Assembly (NCBI GenBank): GCA_963784995.1 | Contig: CAWATZ010000011.1 | Location: 62,001-126,000, forward strand | Length of the DNA: 64,000 nt | Source of the DNA: CAWATZ01 sp963784995 | GTDB lineage: Bacteria > Planctomycetota > Planctomycetia > Gemmatales > Gemmataceae | Direction: 5' to 3' | Program-made: the position numbers and the translations under genes | The notes under the pieces: generated by a model | What the model saw: the letters and a program-made list of their open reading frames with translations, nothing else | What the model was told of the DNA's origin: nothing | Databases searched by the model: none | Shown: positions 27,243 through 36,773 of the stretch, piece by piece | Numbering within the stretch: position 1 is the stretch's first letter | Layout of the letters: each line of letters begins with the position of its first letter

Positions 27243-30200
27243 CTACTCGCCAGACTTTCCCTTGGGTGGAGACTTCTCGGTTTCCACCTTGGGGCGTTGC
27301 GACGGCGTGGTGAGGTCGAGGCCGAGCTGCTGCTGCTGGACGTAGTCCACGAAGTCCCACTGGTCGGCGAAGGGCCGCTGGTAGTGCCGGGCGAGTTGTT
27401 CCAGCACCAGACGCCGGGGCTCGCCGACGCAGCAGGGGTGCTTGAGCAGATCGACCAGCGTCTGGGCCGGCAGCGGCAGCGGAGCGGGTTGCAGAGCCGG
27501 TTGCGCGGCGGCGAGCGCTGCGAACGGCAGCCCGGGGCCTGCCAACCCTGCAACGGTGGCCGTTACGCTCAGGAGACGCTTACGCGCTGCCGTTGGGTCC
27601 TCGCGGGCCGCCACCGCCGACAGTCCCTGCGCCAGATCCCACTTCGAGTCCGTGGTCTTGCTCATGGCCTGGATGAGGGTGGCGGCGGCCTGCCCACACA
27701 CCTGGGCGGCCTCCTTCGGCTCCAGCCGGGCCGACACCGCCGACAGTCCCTGCGCCAGAGTCTGCAAGGTGCTTGGGTTCGTCTTCATGCTGATGGCCTG
27801 GGAGAGAGTGGCGGCGGCCTGGCGCACGCCTGGGCGGCCTCCTTCGGCTCCAGCCGGGCCGACACCGCCGACAGGCCCTGCGCCAGAAAAGACACGGCGT
27901 TCGGGTCCGTGGTCTTGGTCATGGCCTGGGAGAGGGTGGCGGCGGCCTCCTTCGGCTCCAGCCGGGCCGACACCGCCGACAGGCCCTGCGCCAGAGAAGA
28001 CAAGGCGTACGGGTCCGTCGTCTTGCTGATGGCTTGGAAGAGGGTGGCGGCGGCCTGGGCGGCCTCCTTCGGCTCCAGGCGGACCGCCACCGCCGACAGT
28101 CCTTGCGCCAGAGAAGACAAGTCGCGCCAGTCCGTGGTCTTGGTCATGGCCTGGGAGAGGGTGGCGGCGACCTGAGCGGCCTCCTTCGGCTCCAGCCGCG
28201 CCGACACCGCCGATAGTCCCTGCGCCAGAGACTGCAAGACTTCCGAGCCCCTAGTCTTGGTCAGGGCCTGAGAGAGGGTGGCGGCGGCTTGGGCGGCCTC
28301 CTTCGGCTCCAGCCGCGCTGACACCGCCGATAGTCCCTGTGACAGAAAAGACAAGGCGTTCGGGTCCGTGGTCTTGGTCATGGTCTGGGTGAGGGTGGCG
28401 GCAGCCTCCTTCGGCTCCAGCCGGGCCGACACCGCCGACAGGCCCTTCACCAGAGACTGCAAGGGGCCCGGGATGGTGGTCTTGCTGATGGCCTGAGTGA
28501 GAGTGGCGACAGCCTGCCCACACACCTGGGCGGCCTCCTTCGGCTCCAGCCGCGCCGACACCGCCGACAGGCCCTCCGATAAATACTGTAAGACTTTCGG
28601 TTCCGTGGTCTTGCTGATGGCCTGGGAGAGGGTGGCGGCGACCTGGGAAGCCTCTTTCGGCTCTAGCCGTGCCGACACCGCCGACAGGCCCTCCGACAGC
28701 AATTGCAAGACTTTCGGCTCCTTGGTCTTGGTCATGGCCTGGGAGAGTGTGGTGGCAGCCTGGGCGCACGCCTGGGCGGCCTCCTTCGGTTCCACCCGGG
28801 CCGACACCGCCGACAGTCGCTCCGACAGAGACCGCAAGACTTTCGGTTCCTTGGTCCTGGTCATGGCCTGGGAGAGTGTGGCGGCAGCCTGAGCGCACGC
28901 CTGGGCCGCCTCCTTCGGCTCCAGCCGGGCCGACACCGCCGACAGGCCCTTCGACAGATAAAACAAGGCGCCCGGGTCCGTGGTTTTGGTCATGGCCTGG
29001 GTGAGGGTGGCGGCGGTCTGGCGCACGCCTGGGCCGCCTCCTTCGGCTCCAACCGGGCCGACACAGCTGACAGGCCCTCCGACAGAGACTGCAAGGCCTG
29101 GGGGTCCGTGGTCTTGGTCAGGGCCTGAGTAAGGGAGGCAACTGCCTGGGCGGCCTCCTTCGGCTCCAGCCGGGCCGACACCGCCGACAGATCCTGGGCC
29201 AGATAAAACAAGGCCTCGGGTTCCGTGGTCTTGGTCAGGGCCTGAGTGAGGGTGGCAGCTGCCTGGGCGGCCTCCTTCGGCTCCAGGCGGACCGCCACCG
29301 CTGACAGACCCTCCGACAGAAACCACCTGGCGTTCGGGTCCGTGGTCTTGCTCAGGGCCTGGGTGAGGGTGGCGGCGACTTCGGTGGCCTCCTTCGGCTC
29401 CAGCCGCGCCGCCACCGCAGACAGGCCCTGACCCAGGCTCTCCAAGGCGATCGGGTCCGTGGTCTTGCTCATGGCCTGGGTGAGGGTGGCGGCGGCCTCC
29501 TTCGGCTCCAGGTGGGCCGACACCGCCGACAGGCCATGTGCCAGAGCATACAAGGCGAACGGGTACGTCGTCTTGCTGATAGCCTGGGTGAGGGTGGCGG
29601 CGACCTGAGCGGCCTCCTTCGACCCCAGACGGGCCGATACCGCCGACAGAGCGTGTTCCAGCTGCTGCTGCAAGGCGTGCGCATTGCTCATGCGGTCCGT
29701 CTTGCTGATGGCCTGGGTGAGGGCGGTTGCGGCCTGGGCGGCCTCCTTCGGCTCCAGCCGGGCCGACACCGCTGACAGGCCCTGCGCCAGAGACTGCAAG
29801 GCGCCATAGTCCGTCGTGTTGCTCATGGCCTGGGTAAGGGCGTCCGCAGTCTTCCCGGCCAGGTGCCGATCGAGATTGCCCAGTTGCGCCAGGCACAGCG
29901 CCACGTGCTCCTGCTCCTCCAGCGAGATGTCGCTGGTCTGAAGACGCTTGCCCAGCAACTCTTCAACGCGCCTTCGCCGCGTCGGGTCCAGCCCGACGGC
30001 GGCCTGCAACGCAAACGCGGCCCGGTCCTTCAGCCGTCGCCTCAAGACCGGGTCGTCTAGGGCCTCCTCCACAAACCGCAGACGCAGGCGTTCGTTCGGC
30101 GAGGTGGCCAGGTCCCAAAGCGGCTCGACCTCCTGGTCATTCAGCCCCGGCAACGGCTGCTTGGGCTGGACTTGCACGGCCAGCGGACGCAGCAGGCTTT

Positions 30201-31488
30201 GTGCCATGTCGCTCAACAGCTCGTCCGCCCTTTCTTCCGCTTTCGTTTCCGCTTTGCGGGCGGCCTCGGCCTTGCTCTCCGCGTTGCCCTTTTCGGTCAA
30301 GGCCCAGCCGGTCAGCCTCCAGGAAGCGACCAGGCCGACAGTCAGCACCAGAAACACCAGCGCCGCCAGGAGCGCGACCACCGGATTGCGTTTCACCCAC
30401 TTCACAGTCCGTTCGACGCGCCCCACCGGCCGGGCCTGGATCGGCTCGCCGTGCAGATACCGAACCAGCTCGTCCGCCAGTTCCGCAGCGGATGCGTAGC
30501 GTTTCTCCGGTTCCTTGCGCAGGCACTTCAGGCAGATCGTCTCCAGGTCCAGCGGTACACTCTGCTGCCAGCGAGAGGGCGGCACCGGCTCCTGCCTCCG
30601 CACCTGGTCGAGCGTCTCGACGATCGTCTTGCCCTGGAACGGCGGCCGGCCGGCCAGGCAGGCGTACAGGATCGCACCCAGGGCATAGATGTCCGCCGCG
30701 GGGCCAGCCTCGTGGGCGCGTCCTGAGGCCTGCTCCGGGGCCATGTACGACGGCGTCCCCATCACCTGCCCGGCCTGGGTTTCGCCGCTGTCGCTATCCA
30801 TCTGCCGGGCCAGGCCGAAGTCCGTGATCTTGGGCGTGCCGAGCCCCCTCACCCCCGACCCCTCTCCCGCGTCGGGGAGAGGGGAGAGAAGGATGTTGGC
30901 CGGCTTGAGGTCGCGATGCACCACGTTGCGGCTGTGTGCCAGTTGCATCGCACGCGCCAGCGCTTCCACCAGCCGGGCCGTTTCCCGGGCGGGCAGCAGG
31001 TTGCCTTTGATCTTGCCGGCGAGGTTGCCGCCGTCGACGAACTCCAGCGCGCAATAGGGATGACCGTCGGCCTCGCCGACCTCGAAGACCTGGACAATGT
31101 TGGGATGCTGCAAGCGTGCCACCGCCTCCGCCTCGATGCGGAAACGCAGAAGCTCACCCGGCCCGGCGTGCCCCCCGGCCAGGACCATCTTCAGCGCCAC
31201 GGTGCGTTTCAGGGCCAGGTGCCGCGCCTTGTAGACGATGCCCATGCAGCCGCGACCGAGCACGCCCTCGATCTCGTAGCCGGGGATGGCTGGCGACAGT
31301 TGGAAAGAAGCGATCGAGGAGCCGTCTCGTTCTTCCACTGGCTTTGGCTGGTACGTGACGGTGGCCTGGCCGGCGAGCGACGGAGCCCGCCAGGCATCGG
31401 TGGTAACGGCTTCGGGGGGAGACTCCGAAACCGGAGCGGCAACGTGGTCGGTGGTCCGTAAGGGATCGTCGGCGTTCGGCGTCGGCAT
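27243..31488 (-). CDS. Transmembrane Ser/Thr kinase with a long alpha-helical repeat array (copy B, two frameshifts)
   Basis: Paralogue of the gene at 22774. The first ~555 residues align with copy A with no length change (constant offset of 4557 bases), and the TM-linker part is nearly base-identical. Kinase motifs are complete: GRGCMGIVYKARH, VALKMVL, HRDLKPANILL, ITDFGLARQ. About 18 full solenoid units and one partial unit follow, with different variable residues and order from copy A, then the same C-terminal domain (FADQWDFVDYVQ). Two identical lesions, at 29019-29021 and 27820-27822, each drop one C from GCGTGCGCC(C)AG within a repeat unit and break the frame. Corrected length is about 1415 aa. 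It may be a real two-step pseudogene, but sequence error is more likely. Confidence 0.8.
27600..29847 (-). repeat. In-frame tandem repeat array of kinase copy B
   Basis: About 18 full units and one partial unit of the same repeat as in copy A. Some units are shorter by six bases (EPKEAAATLTQ in place of EPKEAAQAAATLTQ), and others carry the ACAQ or VCGQ insertion. Both frameshifts of this gene lie in ACAQ-type units at the same base. Confidence 0.88.
30844..30892. repeat. Small hairpin repeat inserted in the kinase domain of copy B
   Basis: Same insert as at 26287-26335, displaced by exactly 4557 bases. It was therefore present before the two kinases duplicated. Confidence 0.75.
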
Positions 31489-31519
31489 CGGTCACCCTCC
31501 TTCGAGCAAGTCGTTCCCT

Positions 31520-31616
31520 CGCTGGCGCGTCGGGCTTGTGAAGTGGGACGCCACCGCACAAGCCCGACGCGCCAGCGATGGTTCCGCTGTTCCCTCGCTT
31601 GCGCTTCGGGCTTGTG
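31520..31616. repeat. Inverted repeat plus a third half-unit, family C
   Basis: Arms 31520-31540 and 31557-31577 pair over 21 bases (core GCTGGCGCGTCGGGCTTGTG). A third, diverged copy of the same arm follows at about 31592-31616. It lies in the 163-base gap between the kinase-TIR gene and kinase B. Confidence 0.85.
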
Positions 31617-31651
31617 TTGCGGCGCCGCTCGGGAGTTTTGTCCGGTAGCTC

Positions 31652-34222
31652 TTAGCACTCGGCATCCTTCGCTTGCCGGATGGCAGCGACAAAGTCCGCC
31701 AGCAATCCTGGTGCAAACGTCTCTTCTTTCTGTCGAATCACTTCCGTCGAAACGCTCTTGAAGCGGTCCTTGCGGTGGTTGAAGGGTGGCGCCACGAACA
31801 CCGCGCTGACCGCAATCGGTCGCCCCTCCCGGTAGCCGGCTGCTTTTTGCAGGTCCCGCATTTTGAAGTCCACCCAGTGCATCCCGGCAGCCCCGTAGTA
31901 AATCAGCGCCGCGTCACAATCGCGCAGGTTCTGGACGTGGATCTGCTGCACTTCGGATTCTTCCGCCTCGAAACCCGGCAAGCTGACCTCGATGCCCTGC
32001 TCGTAGAAGAAATCCTCCAGCGGCTCGAGGGCTGCTTCATCCTGCTGATCGCAAATCAGGTACACCCGCGGTGCGCTGCCGGCTGCTGGTTTTTGCGCCG
32101 GCTTGTCGCGCTCGGCCTGCTCGCGCTCCCAGCGGGTCCGAAGCAACACTTTCAGATTTTCCAGCGTGTCGGCGATCAGCTCGGCCCCCGTGACCGAGTG
32201 GGGATCGGCCTGGAGCTGACGAAGGAACGAGGCCTGCCGATCGTCCCGGGGCTGAAGTCCTTTGGGAATCCAGATCAGGCGCTTCAGAGAGGAATTGTCG
32301 CAAAACCGGGCAGCCACCTGGTTCTGGAGGGCGACCACCGACAGCTCGGTCGCCTCGGGCACGAGTCCGAAATGCTCGCCGACGAAGTGAATGGCGACGT
32401 CGGCCTGCTCCAGGCAACCTTGCACCACCGCCACCAGCTCACTGGCGACGAGCGGCAACGGCCGCTTGGGGATCACCGTGTGCCCCAGCTCGATCAGCTC
32501 ACGCCGCAACTGGTCGCGCTGTGGTTCGAGGTCCGAGGTCGTGGCCGCCAGAAAGATGGTCTTGGGATTGGCGGTGCGTTTTTCACTCCCGTGGGCGGCG
32601 TCTCCCAGGTACTTGAGCACCTGGGAGATGTCGTGGGCGACGTCATAGACCCGCTCGTGAAAGCGTTGCAGCGCGGTGCTGCCAAACGCCTCGTCGAATT
32701 CCCGCAAGCGGCCCGTTTGCGGGTCCCGTTCAAAGAACTCGTAAGGCACCAGGCCGGTGTACAGCGCCCGAAGGTCGGGGGGCAACTCGTCGGCGGCCAC
32801 CGGGGTCTTGATGACGTTCAGCAACCGGGTGTGATTGTCGATCTCGAACTGTCCGGATTCCGTCGCACTTTTCCAGAACGATTCCACGACCCGCTGGCAC
32901 TCGTCGGAATGGGCAAAGGGTGGCGACAGCACCGAGACCACCGTCTTGGCGTTGGGGATCTGCTTGAGGACTTCGGCCTCAACCTCGGAGGACAGGGTGC
33001 TGTCAGAATGTTTGACCACCGCGACCTGCTTGCCGGAAAGCTGTGCCACGCGCACCTGGAGGTTCTGGTGGAGCTGGGAAATCCAGCCCGGCCGGCCCGA
33101 CAGCAACGGTTGATCGTCCAGCATGGAATAGGTGATCACGACGTCGCTGTGCCCGAGGTCTTTTGGGTCGGCAACCGCCGCGGCGCCGGCCTTTGGAGTT
33201 CTCGGAAGCTGTTCCCCACGAGCCATTCGGTCCAGGTGGTCGGCGACCATTTCGGCCGATTCCGGGCGTTCCTTCGGGTCCTTGGCCAGCAGTTGCATGA
33301 TGAAATCCGATAGCTCGGCCGGCAGCTCGACGTTGAGTGCCACGGGCGGCGCGGGCTTCTCGTTGACGACGGCTACCAGCGTGCTGATGGCATCGGGGCC
33401 GTGGAAGGGCGTTTCGCCGGTGGCCATGCGGTAGAGGACGCAGCCCAGGCTGAACAGGTCGGAGCGCGGCTCCACGGTCTTGCCCTGGGCCTGCTCGGGA
33501 GCCATGTAAGCGGGGGTGCCGACGATGGCGCCGGTGCGGGTCAGGTGGGTCTCGTCGCTGGAAGTCCGGGCCAGGCCGAAATCCAGGATCTTGACTCGTG
33601 CCTTTTTGCCCTCCAGCCAGACGTTGGCCGGCTTGACGTCGCGATGGATCAGGCCGCGTTCGTGGGCCGCCGCTAGCCCTTCGGCCATCTCCCGGCCGAT
33701 GCGCAGCACGTCGGCCGGCGGCAGCTTGCCCTCGCGTTTGAGCCGCTCGTCCAGGGGCTCGCCTTCGAGGAACTCCATCGCCAGGAAGGGAGCGCCGCGA
33801 TCCTCGCCGACTTGGTGGATGGTGACCACGTGATCGTGCTTGAGTGCCGCCGCCGCCCGGGCCTCACGCAAGAAACGCTGCTTGGCCGAGTCGGTGGCGG
33901 CCAGGCCGGGCAGCATGGCCTTGAGAGCGACGAGGCGTTGCAGTTGGGGGTCCTCGGCCTGGAAGACCACGCCCATGCCCCCGGACCCCAGCACCCGGAG
34001 GACCCGGTAAGGCCCCAGCCGGCCCAGCTCGTCCGGAGACTGGGCGGGGGCCAGGAAACTGCACAGGTGCTGGTCCGTGATTTCAGGCTGCGGCTGGCCG
34101 GTCCCGACATCGGTTGCGGTCCCCGGCGAGCTGCGGGCGCCTGCTGCGCTGGCAGGCGGCAAGGGCAAGACCTCGGGCACAACTGGCGGCGGCTGGGTCG
34201 CCTTGTCACGTGTGGGTTCCAT
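31652..34222 (-). CDS. Ser/Thr protein kinase fused to TIR, DUF4062-like and a third TIR-like domain
   Basis: 856 aa with no TM segment, so cytosolic. Kinase (~70-330): GSGGMGVVFQAED, VALKAML, HRDVKPANVWL, ILDFGLART, YMAPEQ, all complete. Residues ~370-560 resemble a bacterial TIR domain (VVITYSMLDDQPLLSG, VVSVLSPPFAHSDECQRVVE). Residues ~570-730 resemble DUF4062 (TIFLAATTSDLEPQRDQL, ADVAIHFVGEHFGLVPE), and ~745-850 another TIR-like fold (RVYLICDQQDEAALEPLEDF, CDAALIYYGAAGMHW). TIR-DUF4062 modules of this kind are known next to STAND ATPases in predicted conflict systems. It opens the 18-kb minus-strand run ending in the nSTAND gene. The ATG at 34222 is chosen; a GTG 8 codons upstream lacks a ribosome-binding site. 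Confidence 0.85.
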   Translation of the reverse strand: MEPTRDKATQPPPVVPEVLPLPPASAAGARSSPGTATDVGTGQPQPEITDQHLCSFLAPAQSPDELGRLGPYRVLRVLGSGGMGVVFQAEDPQLQRLVALKAMLPGLAATDSAKQRFLREARAAAALKHDHVVTIHQVGEDRGAPFLAMEFLEGEPLDERLKREGKLPPADVLRIGREMAEGLAAAHERGLIHRDVKPANVWLEGKKARVKILDFGLARTSSDETHLTRTGAIVGTPAYMAPEQAQGKTVEPRSDLFSLGCVLYRMATGETPFHGPDAISTLVAVVNEKPAPPVALNVELPAELSDFIMQLLAKDPKERPESAEMVADHLDRMARGEQLPRTPKAGAAAVADPKDLGHSDVVITYSMLDDQPLLSGRPGWISQLHQNLQVRVAQLSGKQVAVVKHSDSTLSSEVEAEVLKQIPNAKTVVSVLSPPFAHSDECQRVVESFWKSATESGQFEIDNHTRLLNVIKTPVAADELPPDLRALYTGLVPYEFFERDPQTGRLREFDEAFGSTALQRFHERVYDVAHDISQVLKYLGDAAHGSEKRTANPKTIFLAATTSDLEPQRDQLRRELIELGHTVIPKRPLPLVASELVAVVQGCLEQADVAIHFVGEHFGLVPEATELSVVALQNQVAARFCDNSSLKRLIWIPKGLQPRDDRQASFLRQLQADPHSVTGAELIADTLENLKVLLRTRWEREQAERDKPAQKPAAGSAPRVYLICDQQDEAALEPLEDFFYEQGIEVSLPGFEAEESEVQQIHVQNLRDCDAALIYYGAAGMHWVDFKMRDLQKAAGYREGRPIAVSAVFVAPPFNHRKDRFKSVSTEVIRQKEETFAPGLLADFVAAIRQAKDAEC

Positions 34223-34457
34223 TGCTGGGCTTGGCCTCGATTGCACAGGAGCAGCTGATGACTCCCCGACGGACCCATTGTCCCATGAGTTGACAGAAAG
34301 GCAAGAAAAACCCGATGTTCTGCTTCCGGAGTCTTCGGAGGGTCTCGCGACAGATCCGGGACGAGCCGAAACGTTCTTGCGACTCAGGAAAGGAATGCGC
34401 GTTTGGGCAGTCGAGCCGGGGAGGCAAGGAGTACCGAGAACTCAGGACTCCTGGGCC

Positions 34458-35552
34458 TCACTTCCCCGGCTTCTTCTCGACGATGGTGATGGTCACCTTG
34501 CCGGCCCGGGTGATGGCAGCCCGCGTCATCTGGGTGGCATTGCAGCAGGCGGTGAAACGCCCCTGCCGATCCAGCACGATCACCCCGCCCTCGACGCCGT
34601 CGATGCCGGGGCTGGCATCCTCGGGTGGGACTCGGATCTTCTTCAGTTCCTCGACCACCTCGCCGGCCGCCTTCTGTGCCGTGATCTGCTTGTACTTCAT
34701 GCGGGCGACGACGTCGTGGGCGACGGCGCAGCGGATGAAGTATTCGCCGATCCCGGTACACGAGACGGCGCAGGCGGCGTTGTCGGCGTAGGTCCCGGCC
34801 CCGATGATGGGCGAGTCGCCGACCCGCCCCGGCAGCTTGTCGGTCAGCCCACCGGTCGAGGTCCCCGCCGCCAGGTTGCCCTGTCTGTCCAGGGCGACGG
34901 CGCCGACCGTCCCGTAACGCCGCCGACGGGCCGGAGGTTCGCCCCGCCCTGCCGACCGCGCCCGGGGGTCCTTTTTCTTCTTCCACTCCTCCTGTAACTC
35001 GTCCCACCCCCTCTTGTTCCAGAAATACTCGGGCGGGACGATCTTCAGACCCTGCTGGATGGAGAACAGCTCCGCCCCCCGGCCGATCAGCAGGACGTGG
35101 CGGGACTTCTCCATGACGGCCCGCGCCGCCGTGATCGGGTTCTTGACGATGGTGACCCCGGCGACCGCGCCGGCCTTCCGGTGCTGCCCCTCCATGATTG
35201 AGGCGTCCAGTTCGATCTGGCCCTCGTGATTGAACACGGACCCTTTCCCCGCGTCGAACAGCCCGGAATCCTCCATGACCTTGATGGCGGCCTCAACGGC
35301 GTCGAGACTGGTGCCACCGCTGGTTAATTTCGCGTGCCCGACCTTCAGGGCGTCGGTCAGCGCCGCCTCGTATTTCGCCGCCCTGTCCGCGGGCAGGTCG
35401 GGAGGCAGGTCGCCCTCGCCCCCGTGGATGGCGAGCACTACCGGGTCCGCTGGCTCGTCCACCGCTGGTTCGGCACCGCTTCCGGTCAGGAGCGCCAGCA
35501 GTGCCAGGCTCGCGACGAGAACAGACAGGACGATACGGGGGGAAAGCTGCAT
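34458..35552 (-). CDS. Exported isoaspartyl peptidase / L-asparaginase (Ntn hydrolase)
   Basis: Asparaginase_2 family. The precursor cleaves itself before a threonine that becomes the nucleophile; this lies in RRRYGTVGAVALDRQGN. Other family markers are LAIHGGEG near the mature N-terminus, SGGTSLDAVEAAIKVMEDSG, FNAGKG-like FDAGKGSVFN, and the substrate loop GRVGDSPIIGAGTYAD. A signal peptide (IVLSVLVASLALLALL) indicates export. The ATG at 35552 has AGGAGA 8 bases upstream. A lysine/arginine-rich linker sits just before the cleavage point, as usual. It probably removes isoaspartyl residues or hydrolyses asparagine; which one cannot be told. Confidence 0.9.
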   Translation of the reverse strand: MQLSPRIVLSVLVASLALLALLTGSGAEPAVDEPADPVVLAIHGGEGDLPPDLPADRAAKYEAALTDALKVGHAKLTSGGTSLDAVEAAIKVMEDSGLFDAGKGSVFNHEGQIELDASIMEGQHRKAGAVAGVTIVKNPITAARAVMEKSRHVLLIGRGAELFSIQQGLKIVPPEYFWNKRGWDELQEEWKKKKDPRARSAGRGEPPARRRRYGTVGAVALDRQGNLAAGTSTGGLTDKLPGRVGDSPIIGAGTYADNAACAVSCTGIGEYFIRCAVAHDVVARMKYKQITAQKAAGEVVEELKKIRVPPEDASPGIDGVEGGVIVLDRQGRFTACCNATQMTRAAITRAGKVTITIVEKKPGK

Positions 35553-35621
35553 GATGGGGATCTCCTCTCTGCTCCTTGTGTCTGCAGCGGATGGTTCTGC
35601 TATGGCCATTGTTCGGCGTGC

Positions 35622-36077
35622 TTACGTCCACCAACCGCCGTTGACGCAGTCCAGGAGGAAGACGCCAAACCGCTCTTTGAGCTGGTCCGTGAACTCGGTG
35701 AACCGGTCCGAGTTGTCAAAGTCCGGCGCGTCCACGTCCGACCAGATTGAAAGCCGGTATGGGCAGCTCGCGATTACCTCGGGAGGGGCCGGCAGGTCCG
35801 GCTCCTCAGACAGGAAGCGGTTATCCTCCGCGACGTCCGGTCTGGAGTCCAGCCAGGCTGTAACTGCCCAGGGGCCATACCACACCCGGAACCCGGTGCC
35901 GAACGACTCACGGTCGGCCGACAGCAACTCGGCCCGCACCGGTGCCTTCAGGAACACCGCCTGCCCTCGCAGGTACTGCGTGAATGTCTGCGACGAATAG
36001 AACTCGACGGCCCGTTCGAGCGTGAAGTCACTCGATGCGGGCACCAGTCCAATCAGCTCGTAGCACCCGTCAGCCAT
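35622..36077 (-). CDS. Hypothetical acidic protein
   Basis: A 151-aa soluble protein starting MADGCYELIGLVPASSD and ending FLLDCVNGGWWT. It is rich in aromatic and acidic residues, has no signal peptide, TM segment or obvious motif, and I do not recognise the family. Its codon use resembles its neighbours, and no other long frame competes here, so I consider it a real gene. It lies 69 bases upstream of the asparaginase start on the same strand and could be cotranscribed. Confidence 0.55.
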   Translation of the reverse strand: MADGCYELIGLVPASSDFTLERAVEFYSSQTFTQYLRGQAVFLKAPVRAELLSADRESFGTGFRVWYGPWAVTAWLDSRPDVAEDNRFLSEEPDLPAPPEVIASCPYRLSIWSDVDAPDFDNSDRFTEFTDQLKERFGVFLLDCVNGGWWT

Positions 36078-36165
36078 CCGCTCCTCTCCGCGACCGAACT
36101 CGTGATGAGGCGGATTGGCAAGTCAGTCGATTGTCAGCCGTCCAGTCCGCCTCGCAATTCTCCGG

Positions 36166-36552
36166 TCACCCTACCGCGACCCGGCTTGCTCTGCCAGTTG
36201 GTTCCTTCTTTCTTCTTGACCCCTTGACACCGAGACGGGAAAGATGCTCTCGGTCCGTCCCCAGAGTCGTCCGCCCTGTTGCCGTGACCGCGTTTCTCGA
36301 CCACCGAGGCAGGCCGGACGCCAGGCCCTCCCGAATACCCTGGCACATGGCAGGCAGGCACCAAAATGCCGCTTCCTGGCATCCCAGGGACCATCTTGGA
36401 CCGCTTCTGTCGTGTCCGCCACCCCCAGCAAATTGGCCGACAGGGCAGGCAACCCGGAATCGGGTGGTCTGATCCACCGCGCAGCCCGGCAGCGTCAGCT
36501 TCCGGTTTTCCGGCTGAGCCAGGAACGCTCGCAGATCCTCGGGTATCTCCAT
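36166..36552 (-). CDS. Possible small or decayed hypothetical protein in a gene-poor stretch
   Basis: The frame starts MEIPEDLRAFLAQPENRKLT, which resembles the opening of small planctomycete hypotheticals, with GGAG about 8 bases before the ATG. The second half is Arg/Gly-rich and looks like noncoding translation, so the gene may be frameshifted or a remnant. The rest of 36078-36773 holds no convincing gene. It contains two imperfect direct copies of a ~50-base segment near 36130-36170 and 36640-36690 (shared CCTCGCAATTCTC), of unknown meaning. Confidence 0.3.
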   Translation of the reverse strand: MEIPEDLRAFLAQPENRKLTLPGCAVDQTTRFRVACPVGQFAGGGGHDRSGPRWSLGCQEAAFWCLPAMCQGIREGLASGLPRWSRNAVTATGRTTLGTDREHLSRLGVKGSRRKKEPTGRASRVAVG

Positions 36553-36773
36553 CCGTAGATCTCCGGTGGGTCGAATTTGTGCTGGGGCTGACAGACCCCT
36601 CAACCTGTTTCCGCTTCCCGGTCACGCGATCAAGTGGCCGGTCAGCCAGCTGTCAACCGCCCGTTCAGCCTCGCAATTCTCTGGCCACTGTAGCATGGTT
36701 CGGCTCGCAGGGAAAGTCCCCGCTATCGAACGTCAAAGTTCTGTGGCCGACTTGGTCCTCGTCCCAGGCACGA

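Noticed and set aside
23110..29847. Regularly repeated DNA that looks like a CRISPR array at first glance
   Set aside because: Unit lengths are multiples of three and in frame with a kinase. Units are over 100 bases, and no spacers or cas genes exist.
23108..29896. Long open frames on the plus strand and in alternative minus frames over the kinase arrays
   Set aside because: They arise from the repeat composition. Only the kinase frame joins recognisable domains at both ends.
36134..36625. Alternative minus-strand frame of 163 codons overlapping the possible small gene
   Set aside because: It is low-complexity Arg/Gly/Pro translation with no start signal or recognisable motif.
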